21,431 nucleotides of DNA from an uncultured Kineothrix sp. (GTDB lineage: Bacteria; Bacillota; Clostridia; Lachnospirales; Lachnospiraceae): NCBI GenBank assembly GCA_910588855.1, contig CAJUSR010000015.1, forward strand, positions 1 through 21,431. Direction: 5' to 3'. The notes under the pieces are model-generated. The model was not told the origin of the DNA. It saw only the letters and a list, made by a program, of their open reading frames with translations, and ran no database searches. Made by a program: the position numbers and the translations under genes. This document shows, in pieces, positions 6,730-15,630 of the stretch. Each line of letters starts with the position of its first letter. Within the stretch, counting starts at the first letter, position 1.

Positions 6730-8169
6730 CTATCCCTGCATCCGCTTCTTATATTCAAAACAAATCATGGTAATGTCATCGAACTGCTCCGCACCGCCCA
6801 CAAATGCGTCAATATCCTCTTTAACGGCCGGAAGCAGTTCCGACGGAGGCAGCGCCGCATTTGCACAAAGCACCTTCCCCAGCCGCTCCATACCGTATAA
6901 TTTGTTGTCCTTGTCGGTAGCTTCCGTCACGCCGTCCGTATACTGGAAAAATTTATCCCCCACTTCAAGCTGCATAGAACCGCATTTGTACTTTATGCCC
7001 TCCATGCCCGCAAGTACAAATCCCGCCCGTATCTTATAGGGTTCAAACACACCATTCTTTTTACAGATAAAAGGTATCTCATGGCCCGCATTTACAAACC
7101 GAAATTCCCCCGTCACAAGATCCAATACCCCTTCAAAAGCGGTAATGAACATCCCCTCGCTGTTGGATTCGCACAAAAGCTCGTTTACCTCTGTAAACAC
7201 TTCACCCAAATCCCTGCCCGGCTGGGTATGATCCTTAATCAGTGTTTTCCCGATAACCATAAACAATGCTGCCGGAACACCTTTTCCTGACACATCTGCC
7301 GCCACAATGGCAAGATGGCGTTCATCTACCATAAAAAAGTCATAGAAGTCGCCGCCTACCTCCTTTGCCGGCTCCATAGCTGCAAACACATCAAATTCCT
7401 CCCGCTCCGGGAAAGCCGGGAAAATACAGGGCAGCATCGACTGCTGGATATTCGTTGCCACATTCAGTTCCGCCGTCGTTTTCATGGTCTTCGCACTCTG
7501 GTTGATGGAATAAAAAATCATCCAAAATTCCACCAAAAATATGAGGCACACGGTAATGTACAGCAGAAAAAACCACGGGTTATCAGGATAAATCCCCACA
7601 CCATTGGAAACAAGGTTAATAAAATAAAAACCGATTACCGAAATAAACAGCGCCGGAAGGAACACCATCATTTTCCCCCCTACCGCCTCAATGGTACGGT
7701 GTATGGTCTTCTTCAGAAAACGTGCATACAAAACCGAAAATATGGCATAAACAATAAACTTTATCACAATAAAGAAAATCAGGTTCGGCGTATCATAAGG
7801 GCTTTCCTTAATAAATCCAAGGGTCGTTCCAAGAAGGGTATCGGCTGTTCCGCAAAACATAAAGGTACTCACGTTGGCAATCAGACAGCCCATCAGGGAA
7901 ATGGAAAGTTTTGTAGACCAACTGTCCTTGTATAAAAACTGGGCCACGATACACACGAGCGCAGAAAGCCCCAATATCCCTACCGCATCATTGTACAGGT
8001 TAATGGAATAGCTCACAAATGCCAGTATATAGCCTGTAACAGCGCCAATAGTCCAAAAAGCAGCCCTTATTGTTCCTTTATATTTCGGGGTAAGCGTAAT
8101 CCCCGTCAACAGCCCAGCAAAAACTGATGCCATAAAAACTGCAAAACTCCAAAGTGCGATTGATACCAT
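6730..8169 (-). CDS. Membrane SpoIIE/RsbU-type PP2C phosphatase
   Basis: This 479-aa protein starts at ATG (8169) after GAGGAAAGCGAA. The first 220 residues form about six or seven hydrophobic helices. A short linker (SINQSAKTMKTTAELN) leads to the helix NIQQSMLP and a PP2C-SpoIIE domain with metal-binding motifs intact: EVGGDFYDF (270-278), ADVSGKG (291-297), NAGHE (360-364), YTDGVTEATD (410-419) and FDDIT (463-467). Family knowledge says such enzymes dephosphorylate a Ser on a STAS antagonist, releasing it to bind an RsbW-type kinase. Here the STAS gene lies just upstream of the NRPS and the kinase upstream of the ABC genes. The membrane part may sense an envelope or small-molecule signal. 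Only 16 bp separate it from the NRPS stop. Confidence 0.92.
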   Translation of the reverse strand: MVSIALWSFAVFMASVFAGLLTGITLTPKYKGTIRAAFWTIGAVTGYILAFVSYSINLYNDAVGILGLSALVCIVAQFLYKDSWSTKLSISLMGCLIANVSTFMFCGTADTLLGTTLGFIKESPYDTPNLIFFIVIKFIVYAIFSVLYARFLKKTIHRTIEAVGGKMMVFLPALFISVIGFYFINLVSNGVGIYPDNPWFFLLYITVCLIFLVEFWMIFYSINQSAKTMKTTAELNVATNIQQSMLPCIFPAFPEREEFDVFAAMEPAKEVGGDFYDFFMVDERHLAIVAADVSGKGVPAALFMVIGKTLIKDHTQPGRDLGEVFTEVNELLCESNSEGMFITAFEGVLDLVTGEFRFVNAGHEIPFICKKNGVFEPYKIRAGFVLAGMEGIKYKCGSMQLEVGDKFFQYTDGVTEATDKDNKLYGMERLGKVLCANAALPPSELLPAVKEDIDAFVGGAEQFDDITMICFEYKKRMQG

Positions 8170-8185
8170 TTCGCTTTCCTCTCCT

Positions 8186-11100
8186 TTAAAATAAATCCAT
8201 CCCGCTTAAGGCGGACAAATACTTCCTTAAATATTCTTCCGTAATGGCACTCCATCCTGTTCCCAAATCCTCCAAATATCCGTTGGTAATTTCCTGCAGC
8301 ACAGGGATATCCCGGCGGCCTTTGGACAGTTCATTCGTCATAAGGCCCTGCATCTGTTCCCGGCCTTCCTCCGTCCTCTTCCTCTCCTTAAGCAGCTCAA
8401 AAAACTCCTTGTCAGGCAGGACATCAATAGAATACCCCAGCTTTTCCGCCCCCTGGAACAAATCTGCAAACTTCAGCTCCAAAGGCGGATACACATGAAA
8501 TACCGCCGTATCCTCTTCCGTGGCCGCCAATGCGATAATATGATAAGCCGTTTCATCCACAGGTGAAAAATTCACGCTTCCTTCATAGACGGACTTGGGT
8601 ACCGCCCCCATCTTAATAAATGAAGAAAACTGGCGTGCAAAGGCGTTGGAATGAAGATTCATCTGAAACTCCCCGTCGCTGATACGGCCCTGCAGATTTC
8701 CGATACGCATGATTTTAATCTTCAGCCCATCCTCCACTGCCGCCCGCAGCATTTCGTACTCTGCCATGTATTTGGAGTAAATATATTTATTATGTATTTC
8801 CTGCCCGATATAAAAATCCGACTCGCTAAAGCCCTCCTTCTTTGCACCTCCCGCAGTCATCCCTGCAACGCTGATGGTAGAAATCTGGCAGAACACCGCA
8901 TGTTCCCTTTTTGCAAAACGTATCAGGTTTTTCACGCCCTCCGTATTAATCTTCTCCAAATAATCCCCATAGGAAAAATGCGATACATTGGCTGCTGAGT
9001 TGATAATCGTATCAATGGGAACAGGGCATTCCTCCGCAAAAAGATCCGGGGCCGTAATATCCCCCTCCATCACCAGCCACTTCTCCCCATAGCTTTCGGA
9101 AAAATCCTGCTCTGCATAATAGAACAGGGAAGATTTCACCCGCTTCAAGGCGGTGAGGGTTTTCTTAGGACGTGAAAGGCATATAATTTTGCCGCATAAT
9201 TCAGGGTTCCCAAGCAGCTCCACTAAAATATGTATCCCCAGATACCCCGTCACCCCTGTCAGAAGCACATTCCCAAGGAACCTGCGGCTCACCTTCTCCT
9301 TCGTATGGTCGGCAAGATATCCGTCAAACCCACTGTAGTCCAGATCCTTTATGGAAAATCCAAATCCCCCATCATCTTTGCTGTCTGTTTTTTTATCCAT
9401 CCGTTCCAGTAAAAGGGCAGGCGTGGGGAATTTATACAAATCCCCAAATTCCAGCTGGTTTTCCATAAGCCCCAGCTTTTCTTCCATTTTAAGCAGCACC
9501 GCGACCGCACGCAGCGAATCGCCTCCCAGCTCAAAAAAATTGTCATCCAGACCGATAGGCTCAATGGACAAAACCTCTTCAAAAACACTGCAGACCAGTT
9601 TTTCCCTCTCTGTTCCCGGTTTTCTAAAAACACGTACATATTCCACCGGTTCCTCCGCAAGAGCTTTTAAATCCGTCTTTCCATTGGGCGTCTGGGGCAT
9701 CGCATCAAGCTCCTTTAATACATCCGGCACCATGTAGGCGGTGAGCCTTGTCTTCATATAGGCTTTTAATGCATTTGCGTCCACAGCTTCTTTCGGCGCC
9801 ACCGTATAAAAGCCCGCCAGATGGTCGGTCTTCTCTATTTTCCGTATCATACAGCAGCAAGCCGACACACCGGGAAATTCTCCCATGACATTTTCAATTT
9901 CCGAAAGTTCGATACGCAGCCCCCGCAGTTTCACCTGCCTGTCGTTCCTGCCGCAGTACATAAGCCTTCCATCATTGGAAAAATACCCCATATCCCCTGT
10001 ACGGTACAAACGGACGCCCCTCCAGTGAATATATTTTGCCTCCGTCTCCTCCTTCCTGCCTTGGTAGCCGATACCCACGCCATTCCCGTATACGCAGATT
10101 TCACCCACCGCTCCGAACGGAACCGGGTTTTTCTCCCTGTTTAAGAGAACCACCCCCATATTGGCGATAGGCGTACCGATAGAAAGCGCATCCCCTGCTT
10201 CGGTAATGGTTGCGCCGATGGTCGTCTCCGTAGGCCCGTAACCATTATAAATCCGTATCTTATAGGCATCCCCCAACCGCTTCACTAGGCTCCCCGGAAG
10301 GACCTCCCCGGCCGCAAGGATGGCTTTTATACTGCCCAACGCTTTTAAAAAGGCCTCATTTGCCAGATAAGCCGTAATCCGGGAAGGCGTACAGTGCAGG
10401 ATATCCGCCCCATGACGCAGGATATGTTCCGCCAGTTCCCCCGCATCCATCATGGATTTCTCGTTGCCCAGTTCCACAAACAGGCCGTTCATCAACGGCA
10501 CAAAAATTTCAAACAGGGAAATATCAAAGCAAATGGAGCCAATCGCCACAATGCCGCGGCAGTTGCTGGTAATATCCCTATTAAAAGGATTGTTATCCGC
10601 ATGTACAATATTTGCAATGCCTTTGTGGGAAAGCATCACCCCTTTTGGACGTCCTGTGGTACCCGACGTATAAATCATATAGGCAAGATCATCCTGCCCG
10701 ATTTCCGGCAAAAGGCCAAGCTCCACCTCTTGGGTGAGAAGGCTGTCAATTTCTATGTATTCATAATTTCCCGCAATTTCCACATTCTTAGATGAAATCA
10801 GACAAGCCGCCTTACTGTTTTCCATAATATAAGAAATCCTGTCAGCAGGATAAGCCGGATCTACCGGGATAAAGGCTGCCCCTGCTTTTGCTATACCAAG
10901 AATTGCAGGAATCAGACGGTAATCCCGCTTTAAGAGAAAGGCAACCCTGTCGCCGCTTTTTATCCCCAAACGCCTGATTCCACAGGCAATCCGGCTGCTG
11001 ATTTCATCGAGCTGCCCAAATGTAAAAGCATATTCCCCTGCATACAAAGCGGGGGCATCTTTATATCCCAAAACCGCATGCCGAAACAGGGAAGGAATCG

Positions 11101-12472
11101 TAAGATCTTTCCCAATAGGAAAAGATTTGCCCGCTACGGACGTGATTTTCCTGTATTCCGCTTCCCCCACAGTTTTTATATCAGAAATCTTCTTTGCGTC
11201 CTGTGCCTCTATGCCCGCACAATCCGGCTGCTCCCATCCCTCGCCGGCAATCCCCTGCGCTGCAACTGCCAGAATAGCATCGCAGAAATATCCGGCTTTT
11301 TCCTCCGTATAAATACTTTCCTGATAATCCGGCTGCAAATCCAGACCGCCTTTTTCATTATAAAACAAATTAAAGGTCAGATGGTTCTGCATCTCCCCTG
11401 CCACGCTGAACCGGACACTGTAACGAAAATCCGCACAAAAAGAAAAGCGATAAAAATTAAACACATATTCGGAAAGAGACTCCCCTGCCATGTTTTCATC
11501 ACGCAAAGCGGAAAGTATCCGGTCAAACCCGATGCCCTTATGGGCCGATGCCTCCCTGGATGCTCTTTTCACTTTCCGGCATAGTTCTGCAAAGGTATCT
11601 GCACCTTCCACCTGCACCCTCACCGGAACAAGCAGCGTGTAACAGCCTATGGTATCCATCTGTACGGATGTACGGTTTAAACGGGGCATTAAGAACACCG
11701 CATCCTTTTTGTCCGTCGCCTGTGACAGATAAAGGGCATAAGCCGCCGCAAAAATATAAGGGATTGGAATGTCCTCCCTCCCCCCAAATGCTTCCGCTTC
11801 CTTCATGAGTTTTTGCGGTACGCCGACCCGAAGGCTCCCGAATCTGTTTCCCTCCGCCTTTTGCGGAAAAACGGCGCCCTCAAACTCCGCGCCGGCAAAA
11901 TAAGACTGCCAGAATTGCTCCTCCTGCCCGCTCTGACCATTGGTATCCTCATCTCCAAGGCTGGCTTTGCAAACTGTCTGCAAGGCAGATACGCTATCCT
12001 GGAAAAACACGGATTGGGCAATCTTTTTCCCGGCAAGTACATCCAATACCCTCTGTGCGAACAGGCTCATCCCGTAACCGTCGATAATCACATGGTGAAA
12101 ACGCACATACAAAAAAACCCCTTCCCCCAAAAGTGGAATGACTTCTGCCTGATACAGGCACTGCTCCATATTGAGAGGCTGCCTGTCCATAGCCGCCATA
12201 TATTCCTCTGCCAAATCCGCCGAGCATTCTTTTCCGATACGGCATTCAGAAATCTTCCTTCCGCCCCTGGAAAACATCCACTCCCCTTCCCGGCAGACAA
12301 GGGAAGCAGCAAAGATATCCGCAATATCCAGCACAGCATCCGCTGCCTCCTTCACTTTCTGCGGTGCATGGTCCGGCAGATGAAGTTTTAATGAAATGGT
12401 ATTCCGCGCGCTGCCCGGGCAAATCTGTTCCGTCATTATAATCTGAGTTTGTGATAAATTAAGCTTGCTCAT
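8186..12472 (-). CDS. Single-module NRPS: condensation-adenylation-carrier-reductase
   Basis: This 1428-aa synthetase has all domains intact. The condensation domain (about 1-430) has HHVIIDG at 126-132. The adenylation domain (about 455-940) has YTSGTTGRPKG (601-611), FDISLFEIF (649-657), GYGPTE (744-749), YRTGD (823-827) and NGK (930-932). The carrier has LGGDS with phosphopantetheine Ser986. The thioester reductase (about 1065-1428) has TGVTGYLG (1072-1079) and catalytic Tyr1230/Lys1234. Reductive release gives an aldehyde, or an alcohol after a second reduction. With no earlier module the condensation domain may add an acyl group from another donor. By alignment to GrsA I read the pocket as D-I-F-H-L-A-G-I-G: Asp fits an alpha-amino acid and the small residues suggest a bulky side chain; low certainty. 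The ATG lies six bases after the STAS stop, with a weak ribosome site (GAAAAGG). Confidence 0.95.
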   Translation of the reverse strand: MSKLNLSQTQIIMTEQICPGSARNTISLKLHLPDHAPQKVKEAADAVLDIADIFAASLVCREGEWMFSRGGRKISECRIGKECSADLAEEYMAAMDRQPLNMEQCLYQAEVIPLLGEGVFLYVRFHHVIIDGYGMSLFAQRVLDVLAGKKIAQSVFFQDSVSALQTVCKASLGDEDTNGQSGQEEQFWQSYFAGAEFEGAVFPQKAEGNRFGSLRVGVPQKLMKEAEAFGGREDIPIPYIFAAAYALYLSQATDKKDAVFLMPRLNRTSVQMDTIGCYTLLVPVRVQVEGADTFAELCRKVKRASREASAHKGIGFDRILSALRDENMAGESLSEYVFNFYRFSFCADFRYSVRFSVAGEMQNHLTFNLFYNEKGGLDLQPDYQESIYTEEKAGYFCDAILAVAAQGIAGEGWEQPDCAGIEAQDAKKISDIKTVGEAEYRKITSVAGKSFPIGKDLTIPSLFRHAVLGYKDAPALYAGEYAFTFGQLDEISSRIACGIRRLGIKSGDRVAFLLKRDYRLIPAILGIAKAGAAFIPVDPAYPADRISYIMENSKAACLISSKNVEIAGNYEYIEIDSLLTQEVELGLLPEIGQDDLAYMIYTSGTTGRPKGVMLSHKGIANIVHADNNPFNRDITSNCRGIVAIGSICFDISLFEIFVPLMNGLFVELGNEKSMMDAGELAEHILRHGADILHCTPSRITAYLANEAFLKALGSIKAILAAGEVLPGSLVKRLGDAYKIRIYNGYGPTETTIGATITEAGDALSIGTPIANMGVVLLNREKNPVPFGAVGEICVYGNGVGIGYQGRKEETEAKYIHWRGVRLYRTGDMGYFSNDGRLMYCGRNDRQVKLRGLRIELSEIENVMGEFPGVSACCCMIRKIEKTDHLAGFYTVAPKEAVDANALKAYMKTRLTAYMVPDVLKELDAMPQTPNGKTDLKALAEEPVEYVRVFRKPGTEREKLVCSVFEEVLSIEPIGLDDNFFELGGDSLRAVAVLLKMEEKLGLMENQLEFGDLYKFPTPALLLERMDKKTDSKDDGGFGFSIKDLDYSGFDGYLADHTKEKVSRRFLGNVLLTGVTGYLGIHILVELLGNPELCGKIICLSRPKKTLTALKRVKSSLFYYAEQDFSESYGEKWLVMEGDITAPDLFAEECPVPIDTIINSAANVSHFSYGDYLEKINTEGVKNLIRFAKREHAVFCQISTISVAGMTAGGAKKEGFSESDFYIGQEIHNKYIYSKYMAEYEMLRAAVEDGLKIKIMRIGNLQGRISDGEFQMNLHSNAFARQFSSFIKMGAVPKSVYEGSVNFSPVDETAYHIIALAATEEDTAVFHVYPPLELKFADLFQGAEKLGYSIDVLPDKEFFELLKERKRTEEGREQMQGLMTNELSKGRRDIPVLQEITNGYLEDLGTGWSAITEEYLRKYLSALSGMDLF

Positions 12473-12478
12473 TTACTG

Positions 12479-12781
12479 TTATGCCTTTTCAATCGTCAAA
12501 ATATCCGAAAACCCGGTCACCTCAAAAATCTCCATAATGGTATCGTTCACATGGGTCACACGCATGCTTCCCTGTTTATTCATAATCTTCTGCGCACCTA
12601 AAAGGACACGCAGCCCTGCGGATGAAAGATAATCCAAAGACGACATATCAATGGTCAGTTCCCCCACCCCGTCAATAGCACCTTTCATGGCCATTTCGAG
12701 TTCCGGCGCTGTGTTGGTATCCAGCCTTCCTTCCAGCGCAAAGCATAAATGATTCCCGTTTTGTGTTTTTGTAATTTTCAT
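12479..12781 (-). CDS. STAS-domain anti-anti-sigma-type protein (SpoIIAA/RsbV-like)
   Basis: This 100-aa single-domain protein starts at ATG (12781) after GGAGGA; an ATG four codons upstream would contain that ribosome site. It carries FALEGRLDTNTAPELE, then LTIDMSSLDYLSSAGLRVLL. The phosphorylatable Ser by family alignment is Ser54 in YLSSAGLR. The usual role is to be phosphorylated by an RsbW-type kinase and dephosphorylated by a SpoIIE-type phosphatase, switching binding partners. Both enzymes are encoded in the same cluster. No sigma factor is present in the window, so the partner it releases may instead be one of the two kinase-like transporter domains (inference). Confidence 0.93.
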   Translation of the reverse strand: MKITKTQNGNHLCFALEGRLDTNTAPELEMAMKGAIDGVGELTIDMSSLDYLSSAGLRVLLGAQKIMNKQGSMRVTHVNDTIMEIFEVTGFSDILTIEKA

Positions 12782-12801
12782 GTCTTCCTCCATTTTCTTT
12801 T

Positions 12802-13944
12802 TTATATACTGATTATGAAATGATTTACCCCGTCTACAAACCTATGCTCCATCCCCACCGACATCCCTTTCATCATCCTGCCGGACAAATCATCCCCGCT
12901 TCCAAAAGGATGGAAAGAAGGGCCGCCATAAGCAAACCGCATCTGCGCCAGATTCTCCCTCTCGCTGTATTCCACATCCAAAGAAATATCCATCTTCTCC
13001 GTTCCTCTCCCGACAGGCAGGAGTTTTTGCATCAACACTTCCTCCACCGCAAGCTGCATGGCAAAAATCTGTCTCTGAGTAAGCTGCTGTTTCCTTCCAA
13101 ACTCCTCAAGCCGGGTCATAAAGGCCGGGAAATCAAAATCGCATGAGATTTTTTCCGCGTGAAGCACCTTAAGCTGCCGGACAAATATCCGGGTCCTTTC
13201 CCTTTTGGGATGATGAAAAATCTGCTCCGGCAATCCGTCCTCGTAAATTTCACCCTGATCCATATACCATACCCTTGTGGATACATCCCGGGCAAATTTC
13301 ATTTCATGCGTTACGATTATCATGGTCATCCCCTGCCTGGCCAGACTGCGGATTACCGAAAGGACTTCCCCTACCATCGTAGGATCCAACGCAGAAGTCG
13401 GTTCATCAAAGAGAAGGATTTCCGGCTCCATAGCAACCGCCCTTGCAATGGCCGCACGTTGCTTCTGTCCGCCCGACAGCTCATCCGGAAAAGCCAGCGC
13501 TTTTTCCGCAAGCCCTATGCCGCGCAGCAATTCCATCCCCCTGTCATAGGCTTCCTGGCGGCTCCTGCCAAGAAGATCCACTTGCCCCATCATAATATTT
13601 TCTATAACAGTCTTGTGGGCAAACAGGTTAAAGGACTGAAATACCATCCCCATCTTCCGCCTCACCAGATTCACCTTGCATTTTTTATCCGTCGTTACCA
13701 CGCCATCTACCGTAATCTCTCCTTTTGTAGGAATCTCCAAAAGGTTGATACAACGCAGCAAAGTTGATTTTCCAGTGCCTGAAGGGCCTATAACAGAAAT
13801 AACCTCTCCCTTCTTCACCTCCGCGCTTACATCCGCCAAAGGGGTTACATCGGGATACTCCTTGCGCAGATGCCGGATGGATATCACACTCTGATCCGTA
13901 TTTTCCCCAGTACAAATGCCCTGGTTTCCATACTGTCCCGCCAT
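12802..13944 (-). CDS. Amino-acid ABC importer ATPase with C-terminal RsbW-like extension
   Basis: This 380-aa protein starts at ATG (13944), overlapping the permease stop as TGATG, with GGGGG ten bases upstream; ATG 13953 is an alternative start. The ATPase of the polar amino-acid uptake family is complete: GPSGTGKS (53-60), Q-loop Gln103, LSGGQ (156-160), LLFDEP (177-182), switch His213. Family ATPases end near residue 245. Here about 115 further residues follow, resembling the RsbW-type kinase encoded upstream: AVEEVLMQK (299-307), FAYGGPSFHPF (337-347) and a final GVNHFIISI. The N-box Asn is Gln306 and the ADP-binding glycines are poorly kept, so it is probably a binding rather than a kinase domain. 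It could let the STAS protein or kinase control import. Confidence 0.92.
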   Translation of the reverse strand: MAGQYGNQGICTGENTDQSVISIRHLRKEYPDVTPLADVSAEVKKGEVISVIGPSGTGKSTLLRCINLLEIPTKGEITVDGVVTTDKKCKVNLVRRKMGMVFQSFNLFAHKTVIENIMMGQVDLLGRSRQEAYDRGMELLRGIGLAEKALAFPDELSGGQKQRAAIARAVAMEPEILLFDEPTSALDPTMVGEVLSVIRSLARQGMTMIIVTHEMKFARDVSTRVWYMDQGEIYEDGLPEQIFHHPKRERTRIFVRQLKVLHAEKISCDFDFPAFMTRLEEFGRKQQLTQRQIFAMQLAVEEVLMQKLLPVGRGTEKMDISLDVEYSERENLAQMRFAYGGPSFHPFGSGDDLSGRMMKGMSVGMEHRFVDGVNHFIISI

Positions 13945-15479
13945 CACATACATACCCCCTTTATACTGCGCTTTTTCCGCTTCGGAACGGCCATCCTCTC
14001 CGCAAAGGACAAAGCGGCTGCCATCGCATTGGCAACGGCAAAATAAATGATTGCTGTTACAATAAGCGGAAAAAACGCTTCCATAGTACGCGAACGGATA
14101 ATATCAGATACTTTGGTCAAATCCTGAACGGCGATATACCCTACCACTGAAGTCATTTTTACCAGAGAAATAAATTCCCCTTTCAGCACCGGAATAAAAT
14201 GCCCGGCCGCCTGTGGAAATATAATCTTAAAAAATGTCTGGCCTCTCGTATAACCCATAGCAAGGGCCGCCTCGCTCTGCCCCTTATCCACCGCTTCGAT
14301 TCCTGTCCGCATCATCTCCGATGAATAGGCCCCAAAATTGATGGAAAAGCCAATGACCGCAACCAGGACTTCGGAAATATCCACTGAGCCGAAAATCCCA
14401 TAGTACAAAATCATCAAAAGAACCACAATAGGCATCCCCTGTACCACGCGGACAAAAACTGCCGCAGCCAGACGAACTGGCTTATAGCCGGTTCTTTGCA
14501 GCATACATATCCCAAAACCAAGGCACAGTCCAAAAATCCCCGACAAGACAGAAATCAGTATCGTGATGCCAAGCCCCTGTACAATCAGCCTCCACCGCCC
14601 TTCCTCCACAAAAGTGCCTTGAAAGCTATCCTTTAAGCCTGCCCAAAAACCCGTCTCCCGCACTGCACCGTTCCCTTGCCCTGCCCTTACCATAACGGCA
14701 GTCTCCGAAGGGTAAACGCAGTCGGAAAATTCAATATGCTTCCGCCTCTCTTCGGTGGCATTTAAATTCGCCATAATACAATCAATATCGCCTGCCTGGG
14801 CCGCTGCAATAATCCCGTCATAGTCGTAAATCTTAATTTCCACTTCCGCATTCAGCCATGCGCCAAAACGGTAAATCAACTCCACATCATATCCGGCCAG
14901 GATGGTTCCCTCATAGTAGCTAAAAGGCTGTACCATCCCTGTGGTTCCTACCTTAAGCTTGCAGTCCGGCGCCTGAGGCATAGGTATTTCCGGCATAGTT
15001 CCCTCCGCCCTGCTTACCCATCGGTCATACATATCATCCAATGTTCCCTCTGCCTTTGCTTCCGCCAGAAACTGGTTCACCTTATCTTTTAAATGATCAA
15101 TCTGGCTTTTGGGCGAAATCCCCACAGCCACATCCATGCTCTCCCCAAGATTTTCCTCTAAGAGTTCCACATCCTCAAGCCCGCTGGCAATCGCAAACTC
15201 CATCATTACCCTGTCATAAACAAACCCGTCCAGCTTTCCCTGGGAAATGGCCAAATACCCCGAGGCATTGCCGGAAAATGTTTTATGTTTCGCTTCCGGC
15301 AGATATTTTTCCGCCATGTACATGCCTGCGCCGCCTTCCGGCACGCCAATCGTATATGCAGGGTTGTTCAGCTGCTCTATGGAGGTAATCTTTTCATTCT
15401 CCTGTTTCTTACATCCCCCAAGGCAAAGCATCCCCAAAAGGGCAACTATTAGAAACGCTATTCTTTTTTTCGCTGCCAT
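13944..15479 (-). CDS. Amino-acid ABC importer: substrate-binding/permease fusion
   Basis: This 511-aa lipoprotein starts at ATG (15479) after GGTGGAGG. A signal peptide ends in the lipobox LCLGGC with Cys23. Residues 33-155 look like the second lobe of an SBP_bac_3 binding protein (IEQLNNPAYTIGVPEGGAG, GKLDGFVYDR, EGTLDDMYDRW). Residues 172-265 look like the first lobe (LKVGTTGMVQPFSYYEG, GYDVELIYRFG, ATEERRKHIEFSD). The lobe order is thus reversed relative to a free binding protein. Residues about 295-490 are a HisM/GlnP-type permease with the EAA loop EAALAMGYTRGQTFFKIIFP (403-422). The likely substrate is a polar amino acid or derivative. It overlaps the ATPase gene and is the first gene after the promoter region at 15564-15630. 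Confidence 0.92.
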   Translation of the reverse strand: MAAKKRIAFLIVALLGMLCLGGCKKQENEKITSIEQLNNPAYTIGVPEGGAGMYMAEKYLPEAKHKTFSGNASGYLAISQGKLDGFVYDRVMMEFAIASGLEDVELLEENLGESMDVAVGISPKSQIDHLKDKVNQFLAEAKAEGTLDDMYDRWVSRAEGTMPEIPMPQAPDCKLKVGTTGMVQPFSYYEGTILAGYDVELIYRFGAWLNAEVEIKIYDYDGIIAAAQAGDIDCIMANLNATEERRKHIEFSDCVYPSETAVMVRAGQGNGAVRETGFWAGLKDSFQGTFVEEGRWRLIVQGLGITILISVLSGIFGLCLGFGICMLQRTGYKPVRLAAAVFVRVVQGMPIVVLLMILYYGIFGSVDISEVLVAVIGFSINFGAYSSEMMRTGIEAVDKGQSEAALAMGYTRGQTFFKIIFPQAAGHFIPVLKGEFISLVKMTSVVGYIAVQDLTKVSDIIRSRTMEAFFPLIVTAIIYFAVANAMAAALSFAERMAVPKRKKRSIKGVCM

Positions 15480-15563
15480 TTATCCTCCACCTTCCATCCT
15501 CGATTATCCCCCTGCCCCGGCACAGGGCTCCTCTTTACTTTTTGCCTTGCCGCCAGCCAGACT

Positions 15564-15630
15564 ATTATAACAAATAAATTTCTGATTTGGGCGGCGCGGC
15601 ATAGTTTGCACTTTTTCAGGTATAGTTTGC
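15564..15630 (-). promoter_or_regulatory. Extended -10 promoter with 21-bp-spaced direct repeats
   Basis: On the - strand TGTTATAAT (15564-15572) is an extended -10 with perfect TATAAT. At the -35 spacing the sequence is GCCCAA, a poor match, as expected of an activator-dependent promoter. Two direct repeats, GG(C/T)ATAGTTTGC on the + strand, lie at 15598-15609 and 15619-15630, exactly 21 bp apart and about 40 to 75 bp upstream of the predicted transcription start. Paired 9-bp sites 21 bp apart with a GTT core are the usual target layout of LytTR regulators (AgrA/ComE type). The distal repeat touches the stop codon of the kinase gene. Confidence 0.6.

Noticed and set aside
7315..7935. 206-aa open frame on the + strand
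   Set aside because: Antisense to the SpoIIE-type phosphatase; composition (His, Lys, Arg, Asn) is that of a shadow frame.
13159..13767. 202-aa open frame on the + strand
   Set aside because: Antisense to the ABC ATPase, no recognizable domain and no ribosome site.
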